A stretch of 64,000 bases of DNA from Lysinibacillus fusiformis (GCF_007362955.1 NZ_CP041696.1:4774001-4838000), one strand, 5' to 3'. Positions 35,262-43,334 are shown, counted from the first letter of the stretch. Translations and numbers: made by a program. The notes: generated from the sequence alone by a model not told the origin.

Positions 35262-35325
35262 TTTCGACTAAATGCTCTGGCAACATCATAGCAGTCCATT
35301 TCATCGTACCTCGATCACGTAACAT
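35203..35325 (-). pseudogene. YolD-like protein, 3' truncated
   Basis: The frame starts MLRDRGTMKWTAMMLPEH, the typical N terminus of YolD-like proteins, which in Bacillus are encoded before a Y-family DNA polymerase (UvrX/DinB-like) and are DNA-damage induced. It reads through 40 codons and stops inside the integrase fragment, so its C-terminal half and the polymerase gene are gone. The ATG follows GAGGTGGTTTG, and an SOS box lies just upstream. Confidence 0.7.
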
Positions 35326-35342
35326 CAAACCACCTCAAACGA

Positions 35343-35354
35343 GAACGTTCGTTC
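35343..35354. promoter_or_regulatory. SOS (LexA/DinR) box
   Basis: GAACGTTCGTTC matches the Bacillus LexA consensus GAAC-N4-GTTC and stands 18 bases upstream of the yolD-like start codon. Confidence 0.7.
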
Positions 35355-35411
35355 TTTTTTATACTAACATTTAAAGCGTTTACTATATCGCTGTTGAGTA
35401 TTTAGATAGGG

Positions 35412-35732
35412 CTACTGTGGGTTACAAAGTCCCCTACTTAAATGACCACTACATCCGTTTACAACTCCACAACGATCAATTGTATGCCTTACGCATACAC
35501 CTTCAGCTAAGATAGGATATTCTTTGTATTCGTAATTTTCTAAAAAATCGCCATTAAATTCTACTGTTCAACAATATTGTTTTTTTGCCCCCAAAACTTT
35601 TTCTACACACTCTTCATCTTGAGTTCTGTTTTCTAATTTATCTATCGCTTCCAGAATTCTCTTGAAGGACTCCTTGTCAATAACTATATCTCCATCAATG
35701 TTAATATAAAATTCTAATTCATTACTTAACAT
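35412..35732 (-). pseudogene. 106-codon gene interrupted by an in-frame TGA
   Basis: From an ATG at 35732 with a near-ideal ribosome site (TTTAAGGAGGTGAATTTCC) the frame reads MLSNELEFYINIDGDIVIDK and ends KKQYC at a TGA (35568-35570). The same frame stays open for another 51 codons (TVEFNGDFLENYEY, then CVRHTIDRCGVVNGCSGHLS) to a TAG. A TGG-to-TGA change would restore a 106-residue protein with a cysteine-rich C terminus. The alternative is a real 54-residue protein. Family not recognised. Confidence 0.55.
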
Positions 35733-35911
35733 GGAAATTCACCTCCTTAAAGGTAGTATGACTATTAATAATTAAAATAATCAATTTACTCTTATATTGT
35801 TTCCACTACCAAAGTAAGTGTTTCTCTATAGAGCAAAATTTCACACCATCCATCACGGAGTGGTCTTCTTAAAGCCTATTCAACTAAAGCACCAGATAGT
35901 TGAATAGTAAA

Positions 35912-36664
35912 TTATAGAGGACAATAGTGGTTTATTATATCCATAAGACGCTCGGACTTTTCAGACGATACATTTTCAGATAATCTTGCTCCTGCAATAA
36001 TTGGAGCCCATTGAAAAATTTCTTCCTTTGACAAACCACTCTTCTCCAAATATAGTCGTAAATACATTTCAGCTAATTCTACTGAGAACTGTGAATACAG
36101 AAGGTACGTCCGATAAATGTCAGCACGAATATCCCCAGCACTTGAATCAACCCAATCTATAATTGTCGCTTTGCCATTATCAGAAATAATCAAATTAAAA
36201 AGATGGAAATCTCCATGACAAAGTTTATTATCAAATGTCATTGAGTTCAATTTTTGTATTAAAAGAGATTTATGCCTTTCTTCCAAATTAGTAGTAATTT
36301 CAATTTTGCGTCGTAATTTTTCAAACATCGGTTCAAGTGAATCAGCAACGACCATATGTATTTTTTGTTGGATATCAATGGAGATATTGATGAAATGTTC
36401 TGCTTGATCCATGTTTTCAGACAGGATTTCACCCATTGTTCTACCTTTAATATATTCCATTATTATTGCCTGTTTTCCATCTATTTCTGTAACATCCAAC
36501 ACTTTAGGAACATTAAGGCCATGTAAGTAGGCAAAACTTTGCTTATTTGCTTCGTACAATGATTCCGTTAAAGGCAAATAGTCGTTAAACACTTTGACAA
36601 TCTTACCCTCATAAAGATAAATCTTAGCTGTATTTCCTATTGCTATTGGAGTACCTAAATTCAT
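35912..36664 (-). CDS. aminoglycoside phosphotransferase (APH)-family kinase
   Basis: A 250-residue kinase-like protein. The Brenner motif CHGDFHLFNL (His150, Asp152) supplies the catalytic base, and IIDWVDSSAGD (Asp170) is the magnesium-binding DFG-like loop. The N-terminal glycine-rich strand pair and VKVFNDY Lys fit the nucleotide-binding lobe. Such proteins phosphorylate aminoglycosides, choline, or other small alcohols and amines. Nothing nearby narrows the substrate. The ATG follows AAAGGAGAGAAAACCA. It appears intact amid decayed neighbours. Confidence 0.83.
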   Translation of the reverse strand: MNLGTPIAIGNTAKIYLYEGKIVKVFNDYLPLTESLYEANKQSFAYLHGLNVPKVLDVTEIDGKQAIIMEYIKGRTMGEILSENMDQAEHFINISIDIQQKIHMVVADSLEPMFEKLRRKIEITTNLEERHKSLLIQKLNSMTFDNKLCHGDFHLFNLIISDNGKATIIDWVDSSAGDIRADIYRTYLLYSQFSVELAEMYLRLYLEKSGLSKEEIFQWAPIIAGARLSENVSSEKSERLMDIINHYCPL

Positions 36665-36890
36665 TGGTTTTCTCTCCTTTTATACTTATTTTAAATATGT
36701 TGTTCAAAAACTCGTTTCTTAGTCTTCTTACCCTAACCTGCGCATTTAGTTTAATAATACCTCAAATTAGATTCATTTGGAAAACTTTTACCATTTACAT
36801 TCCAGCCAATTTTCTATATTTTGTCTGCTATTTATTTGGGTACGACTATCACGTTCATTCAGCCAGTTATAAAATGGTACTGGACGCCCT

Positions 36891-37318
36891 CTATTCTCTG
36901 TTTCTTTTATAGATGATGAATTTAATCACCTTCTTATCCAAACGCTCAACAGCCTTACTATATGCCCCTAAAAATACAGCTCTTAATGTACTAGCAACTG
37001 TCAGTACACCTTCTTTAATATCCATAGCAATTTTAAATAGTACGTTCTTAGCTTTTATGAAGTCAGTTGCACTTTGAACCTGAGCAGATAATACAACCTT
37101 ATGTAATTCATCTTTCAAGTTATCTGCTAAAGGTAAGCTATTCATGAAATCAAATAGTATTTGTTGGTACTCATTCATGTATTCCTTTTTCTTTTCAGCT
37201 TGCAAAGCCAATTCGTTTTCTAAATCACATAAATTATTAGTTGCTTGTTTAGAACTTAAAACATTAAAAGAGTTTAAAGATAGGTTTTCAAAGTTCTGAT
37301 CAATCTCAAACCTTAGCG
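36891..37318 (-). pseudogene. 5'-truncated hypothetical gene
   Basis: A frame open for about 140 codons. It reads through LSLNSFNVLSSKQ upstream and continues ALQAEKKKEYMNEYQQIL to a C terminus KKVIKFIIYKRNRE, but it has no start codon with a ribosome site and begins at a stop. The helical, charged composition suggests a coiled-coil protein, possibly phage-derived. Family not recognised. Confidence 0.4.
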
Positions 37319-37322
37319 TTTA

Positions 37323-37890
37323 AAAAAGGGGGATTAGACTTTGGTTTTCATAAAGTTGAGGTTATGGTAACAAGTACCTCACCTAATGTAGAAACTTTCA
37401 ATCTTAGAATAGTTGCAATTGACGTTGACGGTAAATTAATAGCTCCGGATGAAGTAACAAATAATAGAAGGTAGCCAAGATAAATTAACAGCTACAGTTA
37501 CACCAGATCCATACTGCTAAAGTAATTTGGACAAGTAGCGACGAATCAATTGCTATTGTAGACCAAAATGGTAATGTAACTGCTATTCGTGAAGGTGAAG
37601 CAGTAATTACAGCAAAGATTGAAAACACTGATATCGAAGCCACTAGTACAGTGATTGTTAAGAAACCAACCAGTGAATCTTCGAGTGCTATTTTGAGTAT
37701 TACTTTAGTAAACGGTATTACCAAAGAGTATGACGTTACTAATAAAGTATTAAATGACTACTTAAATTGGTTTGATAGTGCACAAGGTACTTCAACATTC
37801 AAATTTTCAAAAACTATCTCCCCTTATAAAAAAGTAACGGAATATATCGTACATGATAAGATAGCTTCATTTGAAGTAAGAGAATACTAA
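37323..37890 (+). pseudogene. Big_2 Ig-like domain protein, frameshifted
   Basis: Three overlapping frame pieces. The first reads KKGGLDFGFHKVEVMVTST and ends in TAG. The second holds GSQDKLTATVTPDP. The third carries the typical bacterial Ig-like group 2 pattern KVIWTSSDESIAIVDQNGNV, followed by VTAIREGEAVITAK. The C-terminal segment (YDVTNKVLNDYLNWFDSA) is intact to a TAA. At least two single-base losses break the gene and its N terminus is absent. Such domains occur in S-layer-associated and phage tail proteins. Confidence 0.7.
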
Positions 37891-37899
37891 ACACAAAAA

Positions 37900-37938
37900 G
37901 ACCAGGTACTCAAAATGAGCGTCTGGTCATTAGTTTAA
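37900..37938 (+). terminator. terminator-like hairpin
   Basis: GACCAG and CTGGTC arms enclose TACTCAAAATGAGCG. A closely similar sequence without the full stem is found at 33508-33540. Confidence 0.45.
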
Positions 37939-38000
37939 TTGAGGATAGGACAAAACAGGTTAAAAACCTTAAAAAATATACTTAAATCTCAGCCTCTTTC

Positions 38001-38606
38001 TTATTTCTTTCTTATATAGAGACCCTCAGTTGAACTGATTGTCTCGATAAGTTTTCTATAATTCTTATCTTTAACAAATACAGAAACAACTAATTCATTT
38101 ACCCATGCAATAATATTTAATTCTGGTAAATAAATTGTAGTTTGTTCGTACCCTCTAAGACTTAGTTTTAAGAAATTACTTAATTCTTTAGGGGATATAA
38201 TTTTAATAAAAGGATTGTCTTTCATTTTTAAAAGATAATCTTTTTCTTCGTTTGTAAAGAAATCTGGTAACTCTCTTTGTGAAAAGTAAAAAGAACTTTG
38301 TATCCACAGTGAACTATAACATGATAAGATAGTTAAAGTGTTTATGAATTTTTTTTCAACTTCAAAAAATTCTTTTGGTGTTTCTTCATTTGGACTAAAA
38401 CAAATATCAAGAGGAGCAAACCATTCCATTGATTTATTAATAATCATAGGAAAACGATCTAATATTAGAAAATCTTCTGGGTACATAGTGTAAAGCTCTT
38501 CCTCTTTTTCAAGAAGTCCAGTACTATCAAAGTTTATAGAAAGATTAAATGAATCAACCATATTTTTTATACTCTTATTTTGATTAAAAAATTTTTCATT
38601 CACCAT
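38001..38606 (-). CDS. hypothetical protein, 201 aa
   Basis: A soluble protein with several aromatic-rich segments (PMIINKSMEWFAPLDICFSP, RELPDFFTNEEKDYLLKM) and no signal peptide. The ATG at 38606 follows AAAGGGGGTGTGTATT. It is directly downstream, on the same strand, of a small frameshifted secreted-peptide gene. This recalls immunity proteins paired with secreted peptides, but nothing in the sequence proves it. Family not recognised. Confidence 0.6.
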   Translation of the reverse strand: MVNEKFFNQNKSIKNMVDSFNLSINFDSTGLLEKEEELYTMYPEDFLILDRFPMIINKSMEWFAPLDICFSPNEETPKEFFEVEKKFINTLTILSCYSSLWIQSSFYFSQRELPDFFTNEEKDYLLKMKDNPFIKIISPKELSNFLKLSLRGYEQTTIYLPELNIIAWVNELVVSVFVKDKNYRKLIETISSTEGLYIRKK

Positions 38607-38647
38607 AATACACACCCCCTTTTGAAGATACTAACACATTAGGCTTT

Positions 38648-38939
38648 TTATTTAGAAATAATCTTTACTTTTTCATCCAATGAAGCAACTCTATCACCTT
38701 TATCATTTTTAAACTTCCATTTTCTCCCTCCGTGACCCGCAGTATATATCTTGTGATTCATTATTATCAAAGCCATCAACAATAATTTTTTCTTGATTTA
38801 AAGTATTATTTAACTTCAAATCCTGAGTTTCCATTGCAGAAGCAAGACTCGGTGAAATTGTACTGAAAGTAAATGCAGTACAAGTTAATACGACAAAGTT
38901 TTTAAAGTAGTTTTTTTCAACATTATTTGTATCCTCCAT
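38648..38939 (-). pseudogene. small secreted peptide gene, frameshifted
   Basis: A strong ribosome site GGAGG at 38933-38937 stands 9 bases before an ATG at 38923 whose frame reads MLKKTTLKTLS, a signal-peptide start. A neighbouring frame continues as CTAFTFSTISPSLASA (the rest of a signal peptide with an ASA cleavage site) and METQDLKLNN. Later codons in a third frame give GHGGRKWKFKNDKGDRVASL. Two frameshifts would restore one secreted peptide of about 90 residues. Bacteriocin-like by size, but no family was recognised. Confidence 0.45.
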
Positions 38940-39039
38940 TTTTAATCCTATTTCAAGAATCATATTTTTTATAATGTTATAACATTTTCATTTACCCTCG
39001 AGTTACCATTATCCTATAATTTCCAGTGCAACCAATTCA

Positions 39040-39462
39040 ATGGTAGGTTTACGCCACTTACAGAAGTATAAATTGTTATATGATCCTACGTTTAAAAAAC
39101 AAACTGTAGAGTATTTAGTAAAACATTATAACTTTGATGATTTAACTGATATTGGAATTAAAAGTTATACAAGGGAATTGTTAGAAGGATATCTAGATAA
39201 AACGCAATTAGAACACAAGTACAAACCTTACTCTAATGAGAATGCAATTGATTTTGCTTATGACGCATTGAATTCTCTTTACAAAAACCAAATCACAGAC
39301 TATTTTAGGGATGAAGATATTCCTGTAAACTACTTTTATTATCTGAAAGACGACAATATTAAAGAAGGTTTAAACTATGAATTATATGAAAAAATAACTT
39401 TTATAATTGAGAATGCAAAAGATGAAATTAGAAATTTAGAAAAGAATGCGAATAATCACTAA
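39040..39462 (+). CDS. hypothetical protein, 140 aa
   Basis: A charged helical protein (LLYDPTFKKQTVEYLVKHYN, then DIPVNYFYYLKDDNIKEGL) without signal or membrane segments. The ATG at 39040 has a poor ribosome site, so the gene may be truncated at its 5' end. No operon partner. Family not recognised. Confidence 0.45.
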   Translation: MVGLRHLQKYKLLYDPTFKKQTVEYLVKHYNFDDLTDIGIKSYTRELLEGYLDKTQLEHKYKPYSNENAIDFAYDALNSLYKNQITDYFRDEDIPVNYFYYLKDDNIKEGLNYELYEKITFIIENAKDEIRNLEKNANNH

Positions 39463-39510
39463 ACCTTTTCAAATCACCTACCCATTCCTGTACACACACT
39501 TTGCCCAAGC

Positions 39511-39873
39511 ATGAAAGGAATGGACAAGGTGAAACTATATAAATCAGCAAAAGAACCTGAAATATATCACTATTTCAATGCAAATGAAGAAAAACTATGG
39601 ATGTTTCGACATAAGTATTATGATGCTACTGGAAAGAGGAAAGAGGAAAGAGAAGAAGAAAAGTGGTTTTAAAGCGGAAAAAGCACCACTGAAGGCCCTT
39701 AGAAGTTAAGGCTTCAACCCTGCGTGGTGAAACAAAACATATTGAAAATGAAAATTTAACTACATCACAATGGTTAGATATGTGGTTTGAAATGAGTAAA
39801 AGTAAATGGAAAACCGCCACTATTGTTCAACGCGAAATTGTGATCCGATTAAATATAAAACCTTTATTCTCGT
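39511..39873 (+). pseudogene. tyrosine integrase, N-terminal part, broken
   Basis: The first frame reads KEPEIYHYFNANEEKLWMFR and HKYYDATGKRKEE, typical of the AP2-like arm-binding N terminus of phage integrases. After a frameshift come SGFKAEKAPLKAL and ENLTTSQWLDMWFEMSKSK, the start of the SAM-like core-binding domain. The sequence stops near 39873, where it meets the lipoprotein fragment on the other strand. The catalytic part is missing. A fragment of the right kind lies 4.6 kb upstream at 34557. Confidence 0.7.
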
Positions 39874-40024
39874 AAGCTTGTTTAAATGACTCGATTGTTA
39901 ATTTTGATTTACTAGATTCCTTTTCGACTATAGGATTAGAACTATCAGAACTACTCTTCGGCTCTGAATCACTACAAGCAACTAGGAATACAGCTGCACA
40001 CGATAATATTAATATTTTCTTCAT
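39827..40024 (-). pseudogene. lipoprotein gene, 3' truncated by the integrase fragment
   Basis: MKKILILSCAAVFLVACSDS is a clear lipoprotein signal (lipobox VAC, Cys17), and a Ser-rich spacer and SKLTIESFKQAYENKGF follow. The last codons read into integrase sequence and stop, so the mature domain is lost after about 45 residues. The ribosome site TAGGAGCATTTT is good. Confidence 0.6.
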
Positions 40025-40129
40025 AAAATGCTCCTATCCATAAATATACATAATTTAGGGAGATTCTACTACCTATCTTTTCCGTTTTCCTTTGTCAGTA
40101 TCACTACGTTTAGTTTTTGACATAAGAAA

Positions 40130-40147
40130 AGCACCCAAAAAGGTGCT
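40130..40147 (-). terminator. terminator of the 40155 lipoprotein gene
   Basis: AGCACC and GGTGCT arms with a six-base loop. On the minus strand TTTTC follows. Confidence 0.65.
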
Positions 40148-40154
40148 CTAATAC

Positions 40155-40784
40155 TTAATTTTTCTCATTTAAATCATCCGGATAAACAACAGTGTTAATC
40201 ACTTCGCCGTTAGATTCATTTTTAAAAATTACTGTAACTTTATATTTTTCTGGATCCACGCCATTGAATAACTGGTAATACATACTTGTTATAGCTAGTC
40301 CAAAAGAAGCCATTGAGTCAAGACTGTTTTCAAACTCCTCTTGATTTACTGATAATGTAAATTCAGAAAATGTTTTATTGTAACTTACATCTTTAATCGA
40401 AGGGAAATCTCCACTAGTTTTAATCTCTTCTGTAGCTTCTAAAATGCCTGTTTCTAATTCTTTCATCATTTCTTTGTGCTCTGATTTAGACATTTTATAA
40501 GTTAAAGAACCATCTTCATTCTTGATGACTTCTTTGATGCCATCATTTTTTGATTCAGTAATAACAGTATCAATATCTTGTCCCTCAAAAAAAGAAGCCG
40601 GTAATGTTACTTCAACGTTTAAAAGCCCTTTATCAACCTTAAGCGGTCCCTCTTCAGATGTCTTTTCAGTTGCATTGTCAGCGGCATCTTTTTTGTCGTC
40701 ACTATCTTTTTCTTGATTTTGATTGCAGGCTGACAAAAGAATACTTAGTAATAAAAGTAATGGTAAGATAAATATTTTTTTCAT
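40155..40784 (-). CDS. lipoprotein, 209 aa
   Basis: MKKIFILPLLLLLSILLSAC is a textbook lipoprotein signal with Cys20 as the modified residue. It is followed by an acidic, charged linker (EKDSDDKKDAADNATEKTSE) and a mixed alpha/beta domain of about 150 residues (VEVTLPASFFEGQDIDTVIT and later VDPEKYKVTVIFKNESNGEV). The ATG follows AGGAGTGATTTATA. Intact, with its own terminator. Family not recognised. It belongs to the many lipoproteins of unknown function found in Bacilli. Confidence 0.75.
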   Translation of the reverse strand: MKKIFILPLLLLLSILLSACNQNQEKDSDDKKDAADNATEKTSEEGPLKVDKGLLNVEVTLPASFFEGQDIDTVITESKNDGIKEVIKNEDGSLTYKMSKSEHKEMMKELETGILEATEEIKTSGDFPSIKDVSYNKTFSEFTLSVNQEEFENSLDSMASFGLAITSMYYQLFNGVDPEKYKVTVIFKNESNGEVINTVVYPDDLNEKN

Positions 40785-40854
40785 TATAAATCACTCCTCA
40801 TATACAAATATACACAAATTTAGGAGGTTCGACTATACCATTTACATAACTACT

Positions 40855-41225
40855 CTATTTCTTAGCAGCTTCCGCCTCTTTTTCCAACTCAATATCCAAA
40901 CTAGCAATAATAAATGCTTGCTCTTTACAATCCATAGTTAAAAACTGATTAGGCAGTAAATTAAAACGATGAAGCGCAACATGTGCATAGAATGCAAGTC
41001 CGTCACGCTCATCATCACTGCCTTGTATTAGTTTTTTACTTCTTCTACTTGTTCCTCTAAACCAGTGTCAATTCCGCTGATTTCTGTTACCTTTTCAGAG
41101 ATTTGAGACGCTTCTCCTACCCAGAACATAGATCCAAACAATTTTTCAGCACCGCGAACATTATAAGACTGTTGCTCCCCTTCCCCATAAGAATGATCAA
41201 CTAAATACAACAACTTAGCAATATG
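40855..41225 (-). pseudogene. phage tail assembly chaperone remnant with -1 frameshift site
   Basis: A 5'-truncated frame ends GIDTGLEEQVEEVKN at a TAA (41028). At its last sense codons lies A_AAA_AAC (41031-41037), in the correct phase for -1 slippage. Slipping joins EEVKKLIQGSDDERDG to a second frame that continues FYAHVALHRFNLLPNQFLTM to a TAG at 40855. This is the G/GT architecture of tail assembly chaperones of siphophages. The upstream end stops at a TAG next to 41225, so the N terminus is missing. It is an isolated prophage relic. Confidence 0.68.
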
Positions 41226-41262
41226 CTAAAAACCTTGATATATCAATGTTTTCGAACAAAAA

Positions 41263-41289
41263 AAACACCCGTTTTTTTAACGAGTGTTT
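41263..41289 (-). terminator. terminator of the ypjP-like gene
   Basis: AAACACCCG and CGAGTGTTT arms (one mismatch). A run of T follows on the minus strand. Confidence 0.7.
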
Positions 41290-41297
41290 CATAAGTT

Positions 41298-41906
41298 TTA
41301 TGACAACCACTTAGGTGGTGTGTTTTTTTCCCAGTAAATATCACCTAGGTTGTTATGTGCCATAAAGTCGTCTTCAGCACTGTGGTAATGAAAGTTATAA
41401 TAATAACCTTCTTGTGGTCGTTTCTCTGTGCGGACATGGAAGCGAATCAAATCGGATTCTGTTTGACTGTTAGTAATATTGAAAATTTTTTCACCATAGT
41501 TGCCACTTGGTTTCTCTGTGATTGTTAGAGATGCCAGTGAGCCATCGTCTAAACTCGCTACTGTCATGGCAATCGCTTCTTCCATTTTCGGAAAGATAAT
41601 GGCATCAAATTCATTGCTAATTTTTGGACCAATTTTTGTGCCAAACTTTATGTAAGATTGCTCTTTCGCTGCATCAACAAGTAGTGCACCGTAGTCAATC
41701 GCTTCTTGAAATGATTCGGTGTCGTTTTTAGAATTTATATCTGGTTCAGCCGCTACGGCAGTGCTTGTACCAGATGTCGGCCCGATAGCAGCACGACTCG
41801 ACGGATTTTGATCGAATGCATCCCATATTTCATGTGTTGGCGTAATTAATCCAAATGTTAAAAACGCAACCATGATTACGATACTTTTTTGAACCCACTT
41901 TTTCAT
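41298..41906 (-). CDS. ypjP: YpjP-like exported protein
   Basis: A 202-residue protein with a signal sequence or anchor (SIVIMVAFLTFGLITPTHEI), an Ala/Thr-rich linker and a conserved domain. That domain contains SYIKFGTKIGPKISNEFDAI and a C-terminal GYYYNFHYHSAEDDFMAHNN followed by GDIYWEKNTPPKWLS. These segments match the YpjP family of Bacillus as I recall it. The ATG follows AGAAGGTGCTAATTA. In B. subtilis ypjP lies close to a thymidylate synthase gene. Here thyA is 37 kb away, which fits insertion of accessory DNA between them. Function unknown. Confidence 0.75.
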   Translation of the reverse strand: MKKWVQKSIVIMVAFLTFGLITPTHEIWDAFDQNPSSRAAIGPTSGTSTAVAAEPDINSKNDTESFQEAIDYGALLVDAAKEQSYIKFGTKIGPKISNEFDAIIFPKMEEAIAMTVASLDDGSLASLTITEKPSGNYGEKIFNITNSQTESDLIRFHVRTEKRPQEGYYYNFHYHSAEDDFMAHNNLGDIYWEKNTPPKWLS

Positions 41907-42052
41907 TAATTAGCACCTTCTCTTTTATGTACAATTTGGTAATTATTCTATCTATATATACGTATTAGGCTAATAAAAGGTTTCATATTTCTATAATTCA
42001 TTGTACAATAATTTATGTATAAATGTGTCGTTTTTTAAAGGAGGTACACAGC

Positions 42053-42124
42053 ATGTCAATCGTAATGGGTATTGGTCTTTTAATAATGTTAGGTTACTTA
42101 TCATCTTTATGCTTCACGGACTAA
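42053..42124 (+). CDS. 23-residue hydrophobic micropeptide
   Basis: MSIVMGIGLLIMLGYLSSLC followed by FTD and a TAA. The ribosome site AAAGGAGGTACACAGC is among the best in the window, and a TTGTAC/TATAAA promoter-like pair lies upstream (about 42002-42024). One membrane helix with a Cys near the C-terminal end. Such micropeptides are easily missed. No family recognised. Confidence 0.5.
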   Translation: MSIVMGIGLLIMLGYLSSLCFTD

Positions 42125-42237
42125 TTTAGTCAAAACGCAGTATGAACTCAATTCACGTGTACAATGCCGCATTATCAAGGTTTTGCTATTATTTCCGAAT
42201 TTCTTTTAATGCAATATGATGTAAATAATGCTTCAAC

Positions 42238-42289
42238 TTGGGGCTAAGTGGGGCTCTGTTATGGAGCAACATTGGGGCTAAGTGGGGCT
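42238..42289 (+). repeat. two 18-bp direct repeats containing GGGGCTAA
   Basis: TTGGGGCTAAGTGGGGCT occurs at 42238-42255 and again at 42272-42289. Each copy is itself an imperfect doubling of a TGGGGCT unit. A related TGGGACTAAAAATGGGGCTAA lies at 52823-52843. Such sequence is sometimes the 3' end of phage integrase genes, so these may be element ends. Confidence 0.5.
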
Positions 42290-42330
42290 AATAAAAATAT
42301 GTGGCGTGTTACAGGAATTGGTGAAAGCCT

Positions 42331-42361
42331 AGAGAGGGAACAATGGTTACCTCTCTTTTTT
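42331..42361 (+). terminator. plus-strand terminator
   Basis: AGAGAGG and CCTCTCT arms with a 12-base loop, followed by seven T in all. Confidence 0.75.
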
Positions 42362-42427
42362 ATTTGGCTGCATAATAAAAAACATCCACAATGCTTTGTA
42401 ATCAGAAGGTTCTCATATTCTTTACCA

Positions 42428-43256
42428 CAATATCTGCGATATGGCTTGTTGAATCAAACGGTCTGTCACGGTTGGGATTCCTAATAGACGCACACCACCG
42501 TCTGGTTTCGGGATTTCGACACGACTTACCGGCTGCGGCATAGATTCCCGCTAGAATTTGCGCTTTAATGATTCGCAATTTTCGAGGATGTGTTGACGTA
42601 AGGTTTGTACTGACATCCTCTCTACTCTATGGCTTCCTTTATTCGCTTCGAATCGCTTTAATGCTTGTATCATATTCGGACGTGCTAGAATTTTATTCAA
42701 CATCACCATTTCGTTCCTTTCCGTGAATAGCTTGTCTTCTTATGTCCATTTGAACTACACCCTCCACCAATACCTCATGGACTTCACCATCACTTTCTAA
42801 GCGTGAGGTTTCTTCGTTTTCTGTGTTTATCCATTCAGAGTGGAATGCCAAGGGCTATTCTCTCTTAATTGTTCAGCCCTTCCAATTAGCCCTAGACCCA
42901 ATCGTACTATGACCTCTGCTGACTTCTGATGGTTCAGCTACTTGTCACCAAGTAGGTTATGAAGGGTACTTCACGTTTCCATCAGACCTCCCCGGGTAAG
43001 CGCATGCACTTTCACACCATCTATCGGTCTCATTTACTGAATATGACCTTCGACAGAAGGGACTTTGTTTTGTTAAGCAAATTCATCCAGTCATATCCAG
43101 CCTTTTATGGGGTTCGTGTTCCTCGGACCAGTGTTTTGCCTCCAGCTTCCTTCAGATTCCGCGTCGCCACGGACACCCTTGCTCTTGGCTAACCTTTACT
43201 TCTGTCTTCGAGGTTCGGGACATGCACCCTATAGTTCATACGCATGCCGAGCGCAC
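42428..43256 (-). mobile_element. truncated group II intron (class C-like)
   Basis: On the minus strand the element begins GTGCGCTCGGCATGCG at 43256 and runs through the typical domain I blocks (CCTCGAAGACAGAAGTAAAG, GGTGTCCGTGGCGACGCGG). A broken reverse-transcriptase gene follows. The 5' end lies directly after the Rho-independent terminator of the petrobactin operon, the insertion preference of class C introns. The 3' part, including domains V and VI, is missing beyond about 42428, so it cannot splice. Confidence 0.85.
42430..42709 (-). pseudogene. group II intron reverse transcriptase/maturase, truncated
   Basis: From an ATG at 42709 (ribosome site AAAGGA) the frame reads MLNKILARPNMIQALKRFEA, then MSVQTLRQHILENCESLKRK and an in-frame TAG. 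The same frame continues with the strongly conserved PKPDGGVRLLGIPTVTDR and LIQQAISQILW of LtrA-type proteins before homology ends near 42430. Only about 95 of some 420 to 600 codons remain, so neither reverse transcriptase nor maturase activity is possible. Confidence 0.83.
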
Positions 43257-43289
43257 TTAAAATAAACTGACGTCCATAACGGACGTCAG
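43257..43289 (-). terminator. asb operon terminator, flanking the intron
   Basis: CTGACGTCC and GGACGTCAG form a 9-bp stem with a five-base loop (43267-43289). On the minus strand TTTATTTTAA follows and then the intron starts. It lies 46 bases beyond the asbF stop. Confidence 0.88.
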
Positions 43290-43334
43290 CTTCTCTATTT
43301 ACGAAAACGAACATTTATTTTTTACATCCTTACA

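Noticed and set aside
36640-36912. 90-codon plus-strand hydrophobic frame upstream of the kinase gene
   Set aside because: It overlaps the APH gene start antisense and has no ribosome site. The hydrophobicity follows from the AT-rich sequence.
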